Assembly: GCF_003201355.1 (NCBI RefSeq)
Contig: NZ_QICL01000016.1
Span: forward strand, 1 to 64,000
DNA length: 64,000 bases
Direction of reading: 5' to 3'
DNA from: Indolivaga alginatilytica
Lineage (GTDB): Bacteria > Bacteroidota > Bacteroidia > Bacteroidales > Dysgonomonadaceae
Of this stretch, positions 61,429 through 64,000 are shown piece after piece; the first letter of the stretch is position 1; each line of letters starts with the position of its first letter. The notes beneath the pieces were generated by a model, which worked only from the letters and a program-made list of their open reading frames with translations, had not been told where the DNA came from and made no database searches. A program made the translations under genes and the position numbers.

Positions 61429-61532
61429 AAGTCACAGACCTGTTTATGTATATTAAGTAACTTCAACTATTTATTGCTACAACAATCTTTGCTTGTTATA
61501 TCTGCCAAAGCAATAAAAAGGTCTTAGACCTT
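61429..61532 (+). repeat. AAGGTC palindrome element, full-length copy with extra half-palindrome
   Basis: The main copy runs from TTAAGTAACTTC (61453) to GCCAAAGCAATAAAAAGGTCTTAGACCTT (ends 61532), followed by AA. Just before it, AAAGTCACAGACCTGTTTATG at 61429-61449 looks like a separate partial copy in reverse. The region 61404-61683 otherwise has no gene; AAGGTCATAGA near 61580 is another half-match. Confidence 0.8.
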
Positions 61533-61683
61533 AAATCACCCTTAAAGATAATGAACTATTTGAAATTGTCTAATGATTTAAGGTCATAGATATATTTGTC
61601 GCCTGACGAAGTATAGCAAAGACTGTTAGCTATGACTCTAAGATAGGGTAATAAATACTTTGTTGTATTTATCACATATTTTT

Positions 61684-62175
61684 TTAGTCAACTGTTCCGT
61701 AAAAGGAGATACTTTGTCTATTGGTCGGTAAGGCATTTAATGTGCCATACCCACTCGGGCTTATTCTTAGGAGCAGTGAAATCCCTTCATTTTCCCTATT
61801 GGTTATATCCAGAGGTTCAATTTTAATCTCATAAGTTCCATCTTTTTTGAGAATGTCCGAATAATTAAATTTAGTACTGGTGAAATCTATACTAATATCT
61901 CTTGGGTTGATCGGTGCAATATATGAGCGTCCAAAATAAGGAAGATTGGCAATAATGGTATCTGAGGTTACTTTTAAATAATAGTCGTAATTCAGATTAA
62001 CTGACCGGGCGGACATTGGTTGTGCACTAGTAGCATGAAATGTAAAATTACGATTCTCTATTTTTTCTGCATACTCCTTAGCTTTGGTTTGTTGCTCAGG
62101 GGTTAATTCTTTAGTCTTACATCCAAAAAGAATTGCTAGCAGACAAATGCTAATTAAGGTAAATGTCTTTTTCAT
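61684..62175 (-). CDS. DUF4251 lipoprotein
   Basis: A 163-residue lipoprotein with lipobox LFGC (Cys19). The domain fits DUF4251: NRNFTFHATSAQPMSARSVNL (about 47-67), YYLKVTSDTIIANLPYFGRSYIAP and the closing RQSISFYGTVD. The family is common in Bacteroidetes and has no known function. It lies after the salvage locus as a single gene. Confidence 0.88.
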   Translation of the reverse strand: MKKTFTLISICLLAILFGCKTKELTPEQQTKAKEYAEKIENRNFTFHATSAQPMSARSVNLNYDYYLKVTSDTIIANLPYFGRSYIAPINPRDISIDFTSTKFNYSDILKKDGTYEIKIEPLDITNRENEGISLLLRISPSGYGTLNALPTNRQSISFYGTVD

Positions 62176-62276
62176 ATCGATAGTATTTTGTTTTTAAAAC
62201 ACTTAAGTCTGGTAGTTGGTTCAATAATAAAGTACTACTGTTATTGATCCAATAAACTTGTTTCTGAGATGAGGCT

Positions 62277-62669
62277 TTAGTTTCCTATGAGATGGCTTAT
62301 CTTGGGAAGGAATATTAAAATACCTATTACTACAGATACTATTGTACTGACCAGTACGGCTGCGGCTGAAATATCTTTTACTTTTTTGATTAGATCATGG
62401 TACTCGGGAGATACAAAATCAGCGAGATTCTCAATGGCAGAGTTCAGAATTTCAGTAGAAATAACAAATCCTATCGCAAAGCAAAGGAGTATCCATTCAA
62501 TAATCGAAATTTGAAATATACTTCCACATACTACAACAATTAAAGACACTAGAAGATGTATGCGCAGATTGTGTTCCTCTTTGAATACTATTTTTAGCCC
62601 GTTGAAAGCGTATGTAAAACTCTTAATCCTTTTGCGTAAAGAGAATTTTTCGTGAGATTTATTATTCAT
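62277..62669 (-). CDS. Diacylglycerol/undecaprenol kinase (DgkA family)
   Basis: A 130-residue membrane protein with three helices and an N-terminal amphipathic segment. The motifs EHNLRIHLLVS, ISTEILNSAIENLADF (catalytic Glu, about 79-94) and VKDISAAAVLVSTIVSV are those of the DgkA family. In Gram-negatives the substrate is diacylglycerol, in Gram-positives undecaprenol; which applies here is not known. It ends close to the neighbouring MFS gene start (1 base), so both may share a transcript. Confidence 0.92.
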   Translation of the reverse strand: MNNKSHEKFSLRKRIKSFTYAFNGLKIVFKEEHNLRIHLLVSLIVVVCGSIFQISIIEWILLCFAIGFVISTEILNSAIENLADFVSPEYHDLIKKVKDISAAAVLVSTIVSVVIGILIFLPKISHLIGN

Positions 62670-62670
62670 G

Positions 62671-63861
62671 TTATTTCATTTTAGGAGAAAAAATCAAATG
62701 TATCAATAATAATATAACAACAAATGCTGCTCCTGTTAGTACAACCCCGTTCCAACCCATGTGTTCCCATGCTTTACCTCCTGCAAAAGTTCCAAATGAT
62801 CCTCCTATAAAGTAGCTGGTCATATAAACAGTGTTTAGTCTATTTGTTGCATCAGGATTGGTCGAAAAAACAATAGTTTGGTTGCTTACATGAATAGATT
62901 GCAGTCCTACATCGAGAACGAAAATACCCACAATAAGTCCGGCATAGGTAAAACCCCATATGCCCAAGATAGCCCATGACATTATCATTAAGATAGCTGC
63001 ACACATAATTAATGTATTTTTATTTACACGGTCGGAAATTCGTCCTACCATAGAAGCTGCTAAGGCTCCTCCAATACCTACGAGTCCTAATTCTCCTGCA
63101 ATATCACTTCCAGCAAAGAAAGGAGGTCTTTCGAGATGAAATGTGAGTGTTGTCCAAAATGCAAGGAAAGATCCTAATGCTAAAGCCCCTCTTATCGAAG
63201 CAAGGCGTAAGCTCGGTACTGTTTTAATATAATGTGAGATAGATTTCATGAGCCCCCAATAACTTCCTTTAAAAGTGGGTTTTATGTCGGGTAATAAAAA
63301 AAATATTAATATCCATAAGATGAAGATTATTCCGGCAGCTATATAATATACCTGTCTCCATCCTAAATATTCTCCTAGTACCCCACTGAAAATACGAGAA
63401 ACCAATATACCGATCAGTAATCCTGTCATAACCATTCCTACGTTTTTACCCTTCTCTTTGGGGTCGGATAATTGTGCAGCTAAAGGAACAAACATTTGAG
63501 GAACAACAGAGCTTAGGCCAATAAAGAAGCTGGCAATTATCATTGTTGTAATATTCTGACTAAGTGCAAACGCAATTAGCGAAGCTATAATAAGTACAAA
63601 ATCTATAATTATGATTTTCCGCTTTCTGAACATATCGCCTAGTGGAACAAGCAGAAATAATCCGGCAGCATAGCCTATCTGGGTAATCATCGCCACATTA
63701 TTTGCTGTGGCTTCGGATACATTTAATTCTCTTGCAATCTTTCCTAATAGAGGTTGATTGTAGTAGTTGTTGGCAACAACTAATCCGGCTCCTATTGTCA
63801 TGAGCCATAGGGTGCTCTTTGTTAATTTTGATTGCTGAGTATTGAGTGGTGAATCCTTCAT
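62671..63861 (-). CDS. MFS transporter
   Basis: A 396-residue permease with about twelve membrane helices. Features are NNYYNQPLLGKIARELNVS, the loop-2/3 motif LVPLGDMFRKRKI and GRISDRVNKN. It resembles drug/metabolite exporters of the MFS with unknown substrate. It is the first gene of a minus-strand pair with the DgkA-like gene. Confidence 0.9.
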   Translation of the reverse strand: MKDSPLNTQQSKLTKSTLWLMTIGAGLVVANNYYNQPLLGKIARELNVSEATANNVAMITQIGYAAGLFLLVPLGDMFRKRKIIIIDFVLIIASLIAFALSQNITTMIIASFFIGLSSVVPQMFVPLAAQLSDPKEKGKNVGMVMTGLLIGILVSRIFSGVLGEYLGWRQVYYIAAGIIFILWILIFFLLPDIKPTFKGSYWGLMKSISHYIKTVPSLRLASIRGALALGSFLAFWTTLTFHLERPPFFAGSDIAGELGLVGIGGALAASMVGRISDRVNKNTLIMCAAILMIMSWAILGIWGFTYAGLIVGIFVLDVGLQSIHVSNQTIVFSTNPDATNRLNTVYMTSYFIGGSFGTFAGGKAWEHMGWNGVVLTGAAFVVILLLIHLIFSPKMK

Positions 63862-63961
63862 TATGATAGTTTTTTTGTGCCTCTAAGGCCTCTGGAATAT
63901 AGTTTATCTAAACAAAGTTATTATTTTTCTTTCTAAAATTTCATTTTTTAAATAATAATAC

Positions 63962-63969
63962 TACCTTTG
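63962..63969 (+). promoter_or_regulatory. -7 box facing out of the window
   Basis: TACCTTTG matches TAnnTTTG near the right edge and points right, toward a gene beyond the window. Confidence 0.35.
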
Positions 63970-64000
63970 CACTCGCTTTGAAAGAAAAGCCAATAGGTAG

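Overview
The window looks like a chromosomal segment of a low-GC Bacteroidales bacterium; a Dysgonomonas/Bacteroides-type host is an inference, not proven. The main signs are: many TAnnTTTG promoter boxes of the Bacteroidetes type; a complex I operon with fused nuoCD and no nuoE, nuoF or nuoG; and families typical of the phylum (small DUF3836-like secreted proteins, DUF4922, DUF4251, NamZ, FloA/NfeD). I see no rRNA, tRNA, CRISPR array, intact insertion sequence or phage gene. LAYOUT. 0.2-4.4 kb (minus): a secreted zincin-like protein with an altered HDxxH motif, a nucleotidyltransferase-HEPN protein and a TPR protein. 4.6-11.6 kb (minus): a run ilvE, lptB, ruvX, def, two Wza-type export lipoproteins and a Wzc-type tyrosine kinase, so polysaccharide export sits behind housekeeping genes. 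11.7-23.1 kb (plus): an 11-subunit complex I operon nuoA-B-CD-H-I-J-K-L-M-N, with an unknown small secreted protein between nuoM and nuoN. 23.3-27.3 kb: an ExbB/ExbD pair and an outer-membrane beta-barrel protein. 27.5-29.1 kb: three tandem DUF3836-like secreted proteins behind a good sigma-54 promoter match. 29.1-31.5 kb (minus): cysK and metY for sulfur assimilation, divergent from murF across an operator-like palindrome. 31.8-37.1 kb (plus): murF, an S1/P1 nuclease, typA and an unknown secreted protein. 37.2-40.2 kb (minus): floA, nfeD and a TPR/PD40 protein. 40.9-46.0 kb (plus): GH35 beta-galactosidase, a methyltransferase, PduO-type adenosyltransferase, DUF2795 protein, a small membrane protein and an EamA exporter. 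46.1-61.4 kb (minus): a long peptidoglycan-salvage locus. 61.7-63.9 kb (minus): DUF4251 lipoprotein, a DgkA-type lipid kinase and an MFS exporter. HOW IT FITS TOGETHER. The salvage locus encodes, in transcription order, a sodium:solute symporter, glycosyltransferase, HIT-type nucleotidyltransferase (DUF4922), SpoIID-type lytic enzyme, phosphodiester glycosidase (DUF2233), AmpG-like permease, NamZ exo-muramidase, MurT/NagX-like membrane protein, MurK-like sugar kinase, MurQ etherase and a large Amidase_3 protein. This is a plausible path from wall fragments to GlcNAc-6-phosphate without a PTS. The AmpG-like permease carries a hydrophilic insert of about 200 residues with a Calx-beta-like signature, which is unusual. 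REPEATS. The strongest unexplained signal is a family of about 20 intergenic elements built on the palindrome AAGGTCTnAGACCTT next to a conserved ACCAAAGYAATAAA box. Full copies are about 90-95 bp, start TTAAGTAA and end CCTTAA. They lie in both orientations, packed against start and stop codons, and several supply the stop codon. Three further repeat families are present: an 80-bp snap-back element; a perfect 28-bp inverted pair flanking 9.4 kb; and a double hairpin with complementary loops. I made all family calls by eye from motifs and context, without database searches.
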